13,478 nucleotides of DNA from an uncultured Flavobacteriales bacterium (GTDB lineage Bacteria > Bacteroidota > Bacteroidia > Flavobacteriales_D > Crocinitomicaceae): NCBI GenBank assembly GCA_905479845.1, contig CAJQOB010000237.1:1-13478 (forward strand), given 5' to 3'. Under the pieces are notes generated by a model. It searched no databases and had not been told where the DNA came from. It saw only the letters and a list, made by a program, of their open reading frames with translations. Shown here piece by piece: positions 6,379-13,478 of the stretch. Both the position numbers and the translations under genes were made by a program. Numbering within the stretch: position 1 is the first letter of the stretch; each line of letters starts with the position of its first letter.

Positions 6379-9180
6379 ATGGCAATAGCAAAACCTTCTG
6401 TGAAGCAAAAAGAAATCGAAATTAAAGGTGCGCGAGTACACAATCTGAAGAACATTGATGTGAAGATTCCACATGGGAAATTCACTGTAATTACTGGACT
6501 TTCAGGATCTGGTAAATCATCTCTTGCCTTTGACACACTTTACGCCGAAGGTCAGCGTCGATACATTGAAAGTCTATCTTCTTATGCCCGTCAATTTCTT
6601 GGGAAACTAGATAAACCAGAAGCTGATTACATAAAAGGAATTTCTCCTGCCATTGCGATTGAACAGAAAGTTATTTCGAATAATCCACGTTCTACAGTTG
6701 GAACGAGCACTGAAATTTATGATTACCTCAAAGTGTTGTTCACGCGAATCGGAAAAACCATCTCCCCTATTTCGGGCAATGAAGTAAAAAAACATACCGT
6801 CTCCGATGTTGTTGATTTTCTTCGCAAACAAGAATCAGGAGATCGCTGTTTGATTTTAGCGCCGTTGGTTGGAACTGAAACCTACGGGACAGAAAAACGT
6901 TTGGAACTTTTAAAGCAACAGGGATACGTTAGATTATTCATTGGTAATGAATTCGTGATGGTGGATGATGCCATTTCAAACGTTCCCAAGAACATTAAAG
7001 AAGCCTTTCTAGTGATTGATCGTATCTCAATCGACTTTTCGGATGACGATGCTGTTTCTCGATACGGTGACTCTGTTTCATTGGCTTTTATCGAAGGTGG
7101 TGGTGAATGTGTGATTCGAACAATGAAAGGTGAAAAGAACACTTCTTTTTCGAATCGTTTTGAGCTCGATGGAATGGAATTCCAAGTTCCCAGCGAACAC
7201 TTTTTCACATTCAACAATCCCTTTGGCGCATGTAAAACCTGCGAAGGATTTGGGCAAGTAATTGGTATTGACAAGAATTTGGTGATCCCAAATCGGGATT
7301 TAAGCGTTTTTGAAGGGGCTGTAATGCCATGGAAAGGTGAAAAAATGAGTCGTTATCTTGATAAATTTGTTGATCAAGCAACAGATATCAACTTCCCCAT
7401 TCACCGACCTGTGATTGACTTATCTGATGAAGAACTGGATATTCTTTGGAATGGAAAAGGGAAAGTGAAAGGAATCATGGACTTCTTTAAGTTCGTTGAA
7501 AGCAAATCCTATAAAATTCAATACCGTGTGATGTTATCGCGTTACCGTGGTAAAACAGATTGTCACGATTGTCGAGGGACACGCCTCCGAAAGGACGCGA
7601 ACTACGTCAAGATTGACGGCAAATCTATTACTGATGTTGTCCTCTCTCCTATTTCCGATGCAATTGAGTTTTTCAATTCACTAAAACCGAATAAACACGA
7701 TAAACAAATCACCAAAAAGATTCTCCCTGAAATTCAACAACGATTCCGTTTCTTGGATGAAGTAGGATTGGGATACTTAACTTTGAATCGTCGCTCGAAT
7801 TCACTTTCAGGAGGGGAATCACAACGTATCAATTTGGCTACCTCACTGGGAAGTAGTTTAGTTGGATCGATGTACATTCTGGATGAACCATCTATTGGTT
7901 TGCACCCGAAAGACACCATGCGATTAATCAAAGTGCTTCACTCATTACGGGACATTGGAAATACTGTAATCGTAGTGGAACACGAAGAAGATATCATGCA
8001 GGCTGCCGATGAAATTATTGACATTGGGCCAATGGCAGGAGCCTACGGTGGAGAGATTGTATTTCAAGGAACGCACAAACAACTTCCGAAGGCTAAAAAG
8101 AGTTTAACAGCCGACTACCTGACTGGGAAAGCAGAAATCCCCGTACCTGAACGACGAAGAACAAGTAAGAACAAATTGAGCATTTCTGGCGGTCGTCAAC
8201 ACAATTTAAAGAACGTTGATGTGGATTTTCCATTACATAGTTTAGTCTGTGTGACAGGAGTCAGTGGATCGGGTAAATCAACCTTGGTCCGTGAAATATT
8301 GCTTCCTGCTTTGCGAAAAGAATTGGGTATTTACGGAGATCAACAAGGAGATTTTAGATCATTTTCTGGCGATTTCAAAACACTGAAAGCCGTTGAATTT
8401 GTTGATCAAAACCCAATTGGTAAATCATCTCGAAGTAATCCTGTTACTTACGTGAAAGCGTTCGACGACATCCGCGATTTGTTCGCCCGTCAACCACTAG
8501 CAAAGACCAGAGGATACAAGCCTGGCTTTTTCAGTTTCAATGTTGATGGAGGTCGATGCGAAGTGTGTGATGGAGAGGGATCAATTACTGTTGGAATGCA
8601 GTTCATGGCCGACGTTCATCTTCCTTGTGAACAATGTAAAGGAGGTAGATACAAAGCCGAAACACTAGATATTTTATACCGCGAAAAATCAATTTCTGAT
8701 ATCCTGGACATGGACGTTTCTGAAGCGTTCGAATTCTTCAAAGGAGGAGATTCTCGAATTGAAGAAAAAATCGTTGAAAAAATTGAGCCGCTTGTAAAGG
8801 TTGGATTGGGTTATTTAAAACTTGGTCAACCTTCAAGTACTTTAAGTGGCGGTGAAGCGCAACGAATCAAATTGGCGTCTTTCCTTTCAAAAGGAAAATC
8901 AAGCCCTGCTACCCTATTCATCTTTGATGAACCCACAACTGGATTACATTTCCACGATGTGAACAAATTGGTAATTGCACTAAATGAATTAATCAACGCT
9001 GGGCACTCTATTATTGTTATTGAACACAATTTAGATGTAATCAAATGTGCCGATTACATCATTGACATGGGACCAGACGGAGGAAACGGTGGCGGAAATG
9101 TTGTTTTTGCAGGAACACCTGAGGATATTGTGAAAGATAAGAATAGTCATACAGGTCGTTTTTTGAAGGAGAAGTTGTGA
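6379..9180 (+). CDS. uvrA: Excinuclease ABC subunit A (UvrA), damage-recognition ATPase
   Basis: DNA-damage sensor of nucleotide excision repair; a dimer scans DNA and loads UvrB. The length, 933 residues, is typical. First ATPase: Walker A GLSGSGKSS (40-48), the YAEGQRRYIESLSSYARQFL block, signature LSGGESQR (476-483) and Walker B YILDEPSIGLHP. Second ATPase: Walker A GVSGSGKST (627-635), signature LSGGEAQR (822-829) and Walker B FIFDEPTTGLH. The C-terminal zinc module is complete: C727, C730, C750, C753. Near the first module only CKTC (285-288) and CHDC (395-398) are present; the CxxC that E. coli has about 25 residues before CKTC is replaced by ELDG (262-265). The ATG is preferred because the MAIAKPSVKQ leader precedes the family start IEIKGARVHNLKNI. 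The stop codon overlaps the next gene's GTG. Confidence 0.98.
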   Translation: MAIAKPSVKQKEIEIKGARVHNLKNIDVKIPHGKFTVITGLSGSGKSSLAFDTLYAEGQRRYIESLSSYARQFLGKLDKPEADYIKGISPAIAIEQKVISNNPRSTVGTSTEIYDYLKVLFTRIGKTISPISGNEVKKHTVSDVVDFLRKQESGDRCLILAPLVGTETYGTEKRLELLKQQGYVRLFIGNEFVMVDDAISNVPKNIKEAFLVIDRISIDFSDDDAVSRYGDSVSLAFIEGGGECVIRTMKGEKNTSFSNRFELDGMEFQVPSEHFFTFNNPFGACKTCEGFGQVIGIDKNLVIPNRDLSVFEGAVMPWKGEKMSRYLDKFVDQATDINFPIHRPVIDLSDEELDILWNGKGKVKGIMDFFKFVESKSYKIQYRVMLSRYRGKTDCHDCRGTRLRKDANYVKIDGKSITDVVLSPISDAIEFFNSLKPNKHDKQITKKILPEIQQRFRFLDEVGLGYLTLNRRSNSLSGGESQRINLATSLGSSLVGSMYILDEPSIGLHPKDTMRLIKVLHSLRDIGNTVIVVEHEEDIMQAADEIIDIGPMAGAYGGEIVFQGTHKQLPKAKKSLTADYLTGKAEIPVPERRRTSKNKLSISGGRQHNLKNVDVDFPLHSLVCVTGVSGSGKSTLVREILLPALRKELGIYGDQQGDFRSFSGDFKTLKAVEFVDQNPIGKSSRSNPVTYVKAFDDIRDLFARQPLAKTRGYKPGFFSFNVDGGRCEVCDGEGSITVGMQFMADVHLPCEQCKGGRYKAETLDILYREKSISDILDMDVSEAFEFFKGGDSRIEEKIVEKIEPLVKVGLGYLKLGQPSSTLSGGEAQRIKLASFLSKGKSSPATLFIFDEPTTGLHFHDVNKLVIALNELINAGHSIIVIEHNLDVIKCADYIIDMGPDGGNGGGNVVFAGTPEDIVKDKNSHTGRFLKEKL

Positions 9181-10820
9181 GGCTTTTTTTCTCAATACCG
9201 TTCATTTCTCTACTAGGAATTATACTTTTTCAAGGATGTGAAAGCAACGAAGCTTCTGACCATGCCTTGAAAGCTCCACCTTCGCTGATTATTGCTGATG
9301 ATGACTCCACATTACTTGGACATTATTCAAACGTTGGAAATAGCGGACCAAATCTTGCTCCATACTTTTGTCATTCACTTGAAAAGGACTTGAAAAATCT
9401 TCTCTCGCAGAAGAAAAATGGTCAATATGTCTACAAGAAGAAAAATGGAAATCGATATGATATCTATTCGGATGAACTAAAAATCTACACAACGATCAAC
9501 CCAACATTGCAAGAATATGCAGAGCTTGCTGTTCGAAAACATCTTTCGGAAGATCTTCAACCTGCTTTCACAAAGAATAACTTAAAGACTAAGCGCTTTC
9601 CATTCAGTAATACATACAGTGGTAAGAAAGTAAGTGATTTGACTATTGACAATATCATGAAACGATCTCGAAGATCATCTGAACGTTATAAAAAAATGAA
9701 AAACGCAGGGTTCGCCGAGGAAGAAATAATAGAGAGTTTTGATGAACCTATAAAGATGAAAGTCTTTTCTTGGAAAGGAGAAATTGATACCACTATGACT
9801 CCCAACGATTCCATTTTGTACTACAAGAATTTCATTCGGGCGAGTCTAGTTTCAATTGAGCCATCAACAGGTTACGTGAAAGCGTGGGTTGGTGGAATTG
9901 ATCATGATCATTTTGCTTTCGATCACATAAAACAAGGAAAACGACAAATTGGATCAGCGATGAAACCATTCACCTACGGCGCCGCTTTTTCGATGGGCGT
10001 TATTGAACCATGTATGGAACTGAATCAAGAAGCTTATTGCGTTGATCCTTGTGATCCAAGTGGGAGAAGATGGTGCCCATCAGGAACGCCCAGTAGAAGT
10101 CTAAAATCTCAATTTGCACAACAATCAGGAAGCACGAGCGTTCCAGTCATTTCATTGATGGGGTCCTGTTCTGGACCGCAGACTGTTGCTGAAATTTTGA
10201 AGCGAATGAACATTGAAATTCCCGATAATCAAGTTGTTCCTTCAATATGTTTGGGAACGCCTGATGTGTCGTTGTTTGAATTTACCGCGGCCAACGCTAT
10301 GTTTGTCAACAATGGAATTTTTATAGGACCTCAAACGATTCGCAGAATTGAAGATAAGCATGGAAACGTGATTTACACCTCAAAGGTTGTTCCTAGAGAA
10401 GTATTGAATTCAATGTGTTCATACGATGTTCTTCAGATGATGAAAGGCGTTGTTACAGCCGGAACCTCAACAAGTTTGAGGTGGCACAAGAAATGGGGAG
10501 GAATCTTGCACCCGACAGCAGGAAAAACAGGAACAACGCAAGGAAATGCCGATATGTGGTATTTCGGTCTTACTCCCGATTTGGTAACAGGAGTTTGGAC
10601 AGGCGGAGAAGACAAACAAGTACGATTCAGATCAATGACTTGGGGACAAGGCGCTCGTGGTTCTCTACCCATTTATGGATATTACATGCAGCAAGTTTAT
10701 GCCGACTCAAGCTTAAATATTTCAACCGAAGACTTTGCAGCACCCGCAACATACCCTCCAGGTAGATTTAATTGTGAGGATGAAAAAAGCGGAGAACCAA
10801 ATCCATTTGGTCTCCGCTAA
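9177..10820 (+). CDS. Lipoprotein penicillin-binding protein: class A PBP-like transpeptidase without glycosyltransferase domain
   Basis: Predicted D,D-transpeptidase acting on peptidoglycan, 547 residues against roughly 750-800 for Bacteroidota PBP1A. The N-terminus is a lipoprotein signal (MRLFFSIPFISLLGIILFQGC, C21 lipidated) with no GT51 domain after it. Homology to PBP1A starts at the linker: LAPYFCHSLEKDLK (about 60-75), YDIYSDELKIYTTINPTLQEYAE (about 93-115), then MKVFSWKGEIDTTMTPNDSILYYK (192-216). The transpeptidase domain has GKRQIGSAMKPFTY with nucleophile S260 and K263, and KTGTT at 450-454. The SxN motif is not canonical: the equivalent stretch reads AQQSGSTS (314-321), SGS instead of SxN. 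Four cysteines cluster at 279, 288, 292 and 300, possible disulfides. The GTG start overlaps the uvrA stop (GTGA), indicating translational coupling. Catalytic activity is likely but not certain given the SxN change. Confidence 0.88.
   Translation: MRLFFSIPFISLLGIILFQGCESNEASDHALKAPPSLIIADDDSTLLGHYSNVGNSGPNLAPYFCHSLEKDLKNLLSQKKNGQYVYKKKNGNRYDIYSDELKIYTTINPTLQEYAELAVRKHLSEDLQPAFTKNNLKTKRFPFSNTYSGKKVSDLTIDNIMKRSRRSSERYKKMKNAGFAEEEIIESFDEPIKMKVFSWKGEIDTTMTPNDSILYYKNFIRASLVSIEPSTGYVKAWVGGIDHDHFAFDHIKQGKRQIGSAMKPFTYGAAFSMGVIEPCMELNQEAYCVDPCDPSGRRWCPSGTPSRSLKSQFAQQSGSTSVPVISLMGSCSGPQTVAEILKRMNIEIPDNQVVPSICLGTPDVSLFEFTAANAMFVNNGIFIGPQTIRRIEDKHGNVIYTSKVVPREVLNSMCSYDVLQMMKGVVTAGTSTSLRWHKKWGGILHPTAGKTGTTQGNADMWYFGLTPDLVTGVWTGGEDKQVRFRSMTWGQGARGSLPIYGYYMQQVYADSSLNISTEDFAAPATYPPGRFNCEDEKSGEPNPFGLR
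10788..10818 (-). terminator. Intrinsic terminator of the T9SS cargo gene, lying inside the PBP coding end
   Basis: The left arm (10788-10801) and right arm (10806-10818) pair over 13 bp, AGCGGAGA plus CCAAA with TTTGG plus TCTCCGCT, with one bulged A and a four-base loop. On the minus strand the hairpin is followed by a run of U (opposite 10783-10787), so it terminates transcripts of the gene ending at 10839. On the plus strand the following sequence is only mildly U-rich, so bidirectional use is possible but weaker. It covers the last ten codons of the PBP gene. Confidence 0.8.
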
Positions 10821-10838
10821 TTCAATCTTGTATTAATT

Positions 10839-12389
10839 CTAGTACTTCACTTCCATTACGCGCTCCATTGTTCCATCACTGTAGATGAAAATAAGTGGCA
10901 TATTTGGCTTGAATTCTGTCTCACGTCCAAGTAAATCGACGATTTTCACCAATTCCTTTTCTGCATTCGTTAGTTCTTCGATTCCAGTATAGTCAATCAA
11001 TTCACACGCTGAGGTATCCACACAACCTTGAACATTGATTTCTACAGCGTAATTACCTGTTACAGATGGAGTGTATGACTGATTCACTTCTCCACTAATT
11101 GGAGCAAAAGCAGCATCGCAATCAACCCATTGGTAAGCTGCAACAGTTTGATTTGCTTGTAACGTTGTTCCAGTAACAGTAACCGTGTTGTCGATTGTTG
11201 GGTTCACAACGTTCTGCGTTTGAGTCGAAGTATTTCCATTTCCATCATCAAAGGTCCAAGTGATCATTGAATTTCCTAATGTTGCAATTGGAGCCGTCGT
11301 AGTTGTTGTTGCGGTAATTGTCCCTCCACAATCGTCTGTGGCCGTTGGAGCAACCAAACTTGTAGCCTCGCATTGATTTGTCAAGTCTGGCAATTGCGCA
11401 AGGTCAGGAACTGGAGCCGTGACATCTGCAATGACCACGTCTTGTGTCTGAGTAACCGTGTTCCCTGAACCATCGTCGTAGATCCATGTTATTTGCGTCG
11501 TCCCCTGAGTTGAAATCGGGAAAGATGTCGTCGTGGTTGCAGTTATTACTCCAGCACAGTTATCCGTAGCCGTTGGAGGTGTTAAGGCTATTAGTTCGCA
11601 TGATTCGGTGACAGTTGGCAATTGTGCAACATCAGGAACAGGATCTGTTACATCAGCAATTACTACATCCTGTGTTTGCGTAGTTGTATTTCCTGCGCCA
11701 TCATCATAAGACCAAATCACTTGTGTTGTTCCTTGCACGCTGATTGGAAATGTAACGCTTGGTACACCGTCCACAATCGTTCCGCAGTTGTTTGTTGCTG
11801 TCGGAGCAGTTGGAGCAATTACTGAACACTGATCAGTCAAAGAAGGTAAAGAAGCAAGGTCTGGTGCGATTGAAGATGCCGCGCATCCATTTCCAATTTG
11901 AATTTCGAAGTAAAAATCAGTTGACGTTAAAGGGGATCCGTTTTGCCAGATGTGTCCTCCCGCATATTGACTTCCTGTTGTGAAATGAAAATTTTGAGTT
12001 GTCGCCTCAAAACGAAATGAATATTGATTTCCAGAAACCAGTGGAAGGGTTCCTGTTATATTAATTGTAAGCGGAGATCCAGCACCAGCAGAAGTTATAT
12101 TTGGATAAGCCTGAGTATAAATTGCTGTTCCACTAGAAACATTTCCATTGTACACATACAATGTAGCTCCTGGTAAAGTTCCAGCTTCAGTTGCTGTCAG
12201 CTCAAAATACTGCATATTTCCGCTACATGGAGCCGTGAAACTTTGAACGTAATCATAGGTTCCATTGTTACTTGTTGTATTCGGATTTGGCGGGTGATTT
12301 GTAATTGTACATTGAGAATTAACATACATTCCCGTCATAGCAACGCCAACTAGAAGTGTAGACCTCAAGTTTAGTAGTGATTTTTTCAT
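10839..12389 (-). CDS. T9SS-exported surface protein with three HYR-like repeats
   Basis: Secreted or cell-surface protein of 516 residues; binding or adhesion is likelier than catalysis. Residues 1-26 are a Sec signal peptide (KKSLLNLRSTLLVGVAMTG). Residues about 27-170 are a beta-rich domain (YFELTATEAG, GATLYVYNG, YAGGHIWQNGSPLTSTDFYFEIQIG). Residues 175-398 are three tandem 76-residue HYR-like repeats. Residues 416-462 match a short domain common in Bacteroidota exported proteins (AAYQWVDCDAAFAPISG to GCVDTSAC). The end (469-516) is a type A T9SS sorting domain: GIEEL, KELVKIVDLLGRE and IFIYSDGTMERVMEV. It would cross the outer membrane by the type IX system and may be anchored or released. 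The start is fixed by the signal peptide. A promoter box and perfect inverted repeat lie upstream and a strong terminator lies downstream, so it is a single-gene unit. Confidence 0.9.
   Translation of the reverse strand: MKKSLLNLRSTLLVGVAMTGMYVNSQCTITNHPPNPNTTSNNGTYDYVQSFTAPCSGNMQYFELTATEAGTLPGATLYVYNGNVSSGTAIYTQAYPNITSAGAGSPLTINITGTLPLVSGNQYSFRFEATTQNFHFTTGSQYAGGHIWQNGSPLTSTDFYFEIQIGNGCAASSIAPDLASLPSLTDQCSVIAPTAPTATNNCGTIVDGVPSVTFPISVQGTTQVIWSYDDGAGNTTTQTQDVVIADVTDPVPDVAQLPTVTESCELIALTPPTATDNCAGVITATTTTSFPISTQGTTQITWIYDDGSGNTVTQTQDVVIADVTAPVPDLAQLPDLTNQCEATSLVAPTATDDCGGTITATTTTTAPIATLGNSMITWTFDDGNGNTSTQTQNVVNPTIDNTVTVTGTTLQANQTVAAYQWVDCDAAFAPISGEVNQSYTPSVTGNYAVEINVQGCVDTSACELIDYTGIEELTNAEKELVKIVDLLGRETEFKPNMPLIFIYSDGTMERVMEVKY
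11196..11867 (-). repeat. Three tandem 76-residue (228-bp) HYR-like repeats
   Basis: Units begin with PDLASLPSL, PDVAQLPTV and PDLAQLPDL and end with a TQTQ(D/N)VV segment. Each has a cysteine pair 14 apart: C188/C202, C264/C278 and C340/C354. The pattern APTATDNC then W-Y/F-DDG-GN is the HYR (hyalin repeat) style Ig-like fold. The period is also visible in DNA, for example matching stretches starting at 11213, 11441 and 11651 in steps close to 228 bases, but the DNA has diverged well beyond identity. Confidence 0.85.
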
Positions 12390-12416
12390 ATTATTTTTTA
12401 TCGTTTAGTGATTGAT

Positions 12417-12449
12417 CAAAGGTACAGATAAATTGAAGTATAGTTCAAT
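12417..12449 (-). promoter_or_regulatory. Bacteroidota-type promoter of the T9SS cargo gene
   Basis: On the minus strand the -7 element is TACCTTTG (12417-12424), a full match to TAnnTTTG, with an ATTG (12446-12449) as -33 after a 21-base spacer, slightly long. Transcription would start near 12411, giving a leader of about 20 bases before the ATG at 12389. Confidence 0.55.
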
Positions 12450-12454
12450 TTATC
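12427..12454. promoter_or_regulatory. Perfect 11-bp inverted repeat overlapping the promoter spacer (candidate operator)
   Basis: The arms GATAAATTGAA (12427-12437) and TTCAATTTATC (12444-12454) are exactly complementary around the six-base centre GTATAG. The repeat begins two bases upstream of the -7 box and covers the spacer and the -33 element. This is where a dimeric repressor would block RNA polymerase. No U-run follows on either strand, so it is not a terminator. The remaining 12455-12591 of this 202-base spacer shows nothing I can support. Confidence 0.5.
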
Positions 12455-12591
12455 CGGTTAGAATCAATCTTAAAAACCACTATGAAACAACTTAGCCTGT
12501 CAGCGGAAAATACTTCTTTCGTTTCGTCCCTATCAACTATAATGGAGACGCGTAATAAAAAGCCTCCTAACATATTTCTTACAAAATCAAT

Positions 12592-13478
12592 TTAGTCCAT
12601 CATTTTCTCCGATTTTGCAATAATTGCAGAAACTGAAGCATCACTCGTTACGTTGATCACAGTTCTACACATATCGAGAATTCGATCCATTGGAAGAACG
12701 ATTGCCACCCACATTGGATTTAACCCAACGGACTCGAGTACAATCATCAACATAATCAATCCCGCTCCTGGAACAGCAGCTGCACCAATTGATGCCAAAG
12801 TAGCTGTCAGAACAATGCCTAATTGTTGCATGATTGACAAGTCCACATCGAAGAAGTTCGCCAAGAAAATAACCGCCACAGCTTGATAAAGTGATGTTCC
12901 ATCCATATTCACTGTTGCACCTATCGGCAAGACAAAATCAGTCGATTCCTCTGGAACTCCTAAATTCTCATTCACACATTCAATAGTAACGGGAAGAGTT
13001 GCAGCACTTGAACTTGTTGAGAATGCCAAGAACTGAGCAGGACTCATTCCTTGGAAGAATTTTCTGTAGCCAATCTTCACTCCGAACAAACGCATAAATA
13101 ATGGATAGAATACGAACAACATCACGGAGAGGCCAACAATCACTACCGCTGAGTACCCTAGCAACTTCGCAAAGATATCCAATAGCTCATCCAAGCTATC
13201 TGCAGATTTAGCCAACACCCCTGCCATCAAACAGAAGACAAAGAACGGCGCCGCTCTCATGATAATGTGCACCATTTTCACGAAGACCTCGTTCATCCCC
13301 TCAAAGAATCGATTGACAGTTTCCGTTTTATCTTTTGGAAGAAGTGCCATGGAGATACCGAAAAACAAGGCGAAGAAAATCACCTGCAACATAAATCGTC
13401 CATCACTCATTGAAATAATCAAGTTCTCCGGAACCATATCTACCAGAGGCTGAAGAGGACCATCACTCCCTTTTGTAG
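12592..13478 (-). CDS. Dicarboxylate/amino acid:cation symporter (DAACS family), N-terminus outside window
   Basis: Inner-membrane secondary transporter that takes up an acidic or neutral amino acid or a C4-dicarboxylate with Na+ or H+ (GltP/DctA/SstT relatives). The frame stays open to base 13478, so the first visible Met (13437) is internal; the preceding residues (DGPLQPLVD) continue the family sequence LVDMVPENLI. Visible hallmarks in order: LQVIFFALFFGISM, the serine-rich HP1 loop FSTSSSAATLPVTIE, the TM7 motif GATVNMDGTSLYQAV, HP2 GAAAVPGAGLIMLMIVL, and TM8 PMDRILDMCRTVINVTSD. The TM8 motif has NVTSD where many members have NVxGD; the substrate-contacting Asp and Arg are kept. The N-terminal third (TM1-3) lies outside. 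The exact substrate cannot be read from this portion. No convincing terminator follows the stop at 12592. Confidence 0.95.
   Translation of the reverse strand, partial: TKGSDGPLQPLVDMVPENLIISMSDGRFMLQVIFFALFFGISMALLPKDKTETVNRFFEGMNEVFVKMVHIIMRAAPFFVFCLMAGVLAKSADSLDELLDIFAKLLGYSAVVIVGLSVMLFVFYPLFMRLFGVKIGYRKFFQGMSPAQFLAFSTSSSAATLPVTIECVNENLGVPEESTDFVLPIGATVNMDGTSLYQAVAVIFLANFFDVDLSIMQQLGIVLTATLASIGAAAVPGAGLIMLMIVLESVGLNPMWVAIVLPMDRILDMCRTVINVTSDASVSAIIAKSEKMMD

Noticed and set aside
10415..10765. Alternative-frame 116-codon reading frame inside the PBP gene
   Set aside because: It lies wholly inside the transpeptidase domain with KTG in the other frame; its composition is not protein-like and it has no domain signal.
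12545..12568. GGAG...CTCC pairing as a terminator of the symporter gene
   Set aside because: The stem is only 4-5 bp with a large loop and no proper U-run after it on the minus strand.
12482..12595. A 37-codon plus-strand reading frame (starting MKQLSLSAEN) in the spacer between the T9SS cargo gene and the symporter
   Set aside because: It has no promoter box, no recognisable feature, and overlaps the symporter's 3' end. A frame this short is expected by chance in about 200 bases.
1..13478. Defence island, phage, IS element, CRISPR, tRNA or attachment site
   Set aside because: No transposase, integrase, direct-repeat array, terminal inverted repeats or cloverleaf-like sequence was seen; the genes are core or envelope functions.

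Overview
The window reads as chromosomal DNA of a member of the Bacteroidota, most likely a flavobacterium-like lineage such as the Crocinitomicaceae/Cryomorphaceae (Fluviicola-like). The evidence is moderate-to-low GC, several TAnnTTTG-type -7 promoter boxes with no Shine-Dalgarno pattern, a type IX secretion (T9SS) C-terminal sorting domain, a GlsA/GlsB-type aminolipid acyltransferase pair, and a Bacteroidota-style PBP1A linker. The genus is an inference. I see no tRNA, rRNA, CRISPR array, insertion sequence or phage gene. No gene-free stretch exceeds about 200 bases.

Layout from left to right. A class I aminotransferase runs off the left edge on the minus strand (1-871). Divergent from it is a plus-strand run: an O-acyltransferase (1035-1853), a GNAT/OlsB-like N-acyltransferase (1936-2853) and a tiny Cys-rich lipoprotein (2863-3123). 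Together the first two look like the two-step glycine/ornithine-type aminolipid pathway. Next, behind its own promoter box, comes a 588-residue cytoplasmic protein I cannot assign (3214-4980). It converges with two minus-strand genes, a membrane-anchored haem-binding (CxxCH) protein (4987-5484) and an ECF-type sigma factor (5603-6199), which are separated by an intrinsic terminator.

Divergent from the sigma factor is uvrA (6379-9180). Its stop codon overlaps the GTG start of a lipoprotein penicillin-binding protein (9177-10820). This protein keeps the class A PBP linker and transpeptidase domain but has lost the glycosyltransferase domain, and its SxN motif is degenerate. It converges with a minus-strand, T9SS-exported surface protein with three 76-residue HYR-like repeats (10839-12389), whose intrinsic terminator lies inside the last codons of the PBP gene. 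The last gene, a dicarboxylate/amino acid:cation symporter (12592-13478, minus), runs off the right edge.

Functionally this is a mostly housekeeping and envelope neighbourhood: aminolipid synthesis, DNA repair, cell-wall transpeptidation, haem protein, sigma factor, exported adhesin-like protein and amino acid transport. The most unusual items are the glycosyltransferase-less PBP lipoprotein translationally coupled to uvrA, the unassigned 588-residue protein, and an 11-bp perfect inverted repeat filling the promoter spacer of the T9SS cargo gene. I see no convincing wholly new multi-gene system such as a defence island.
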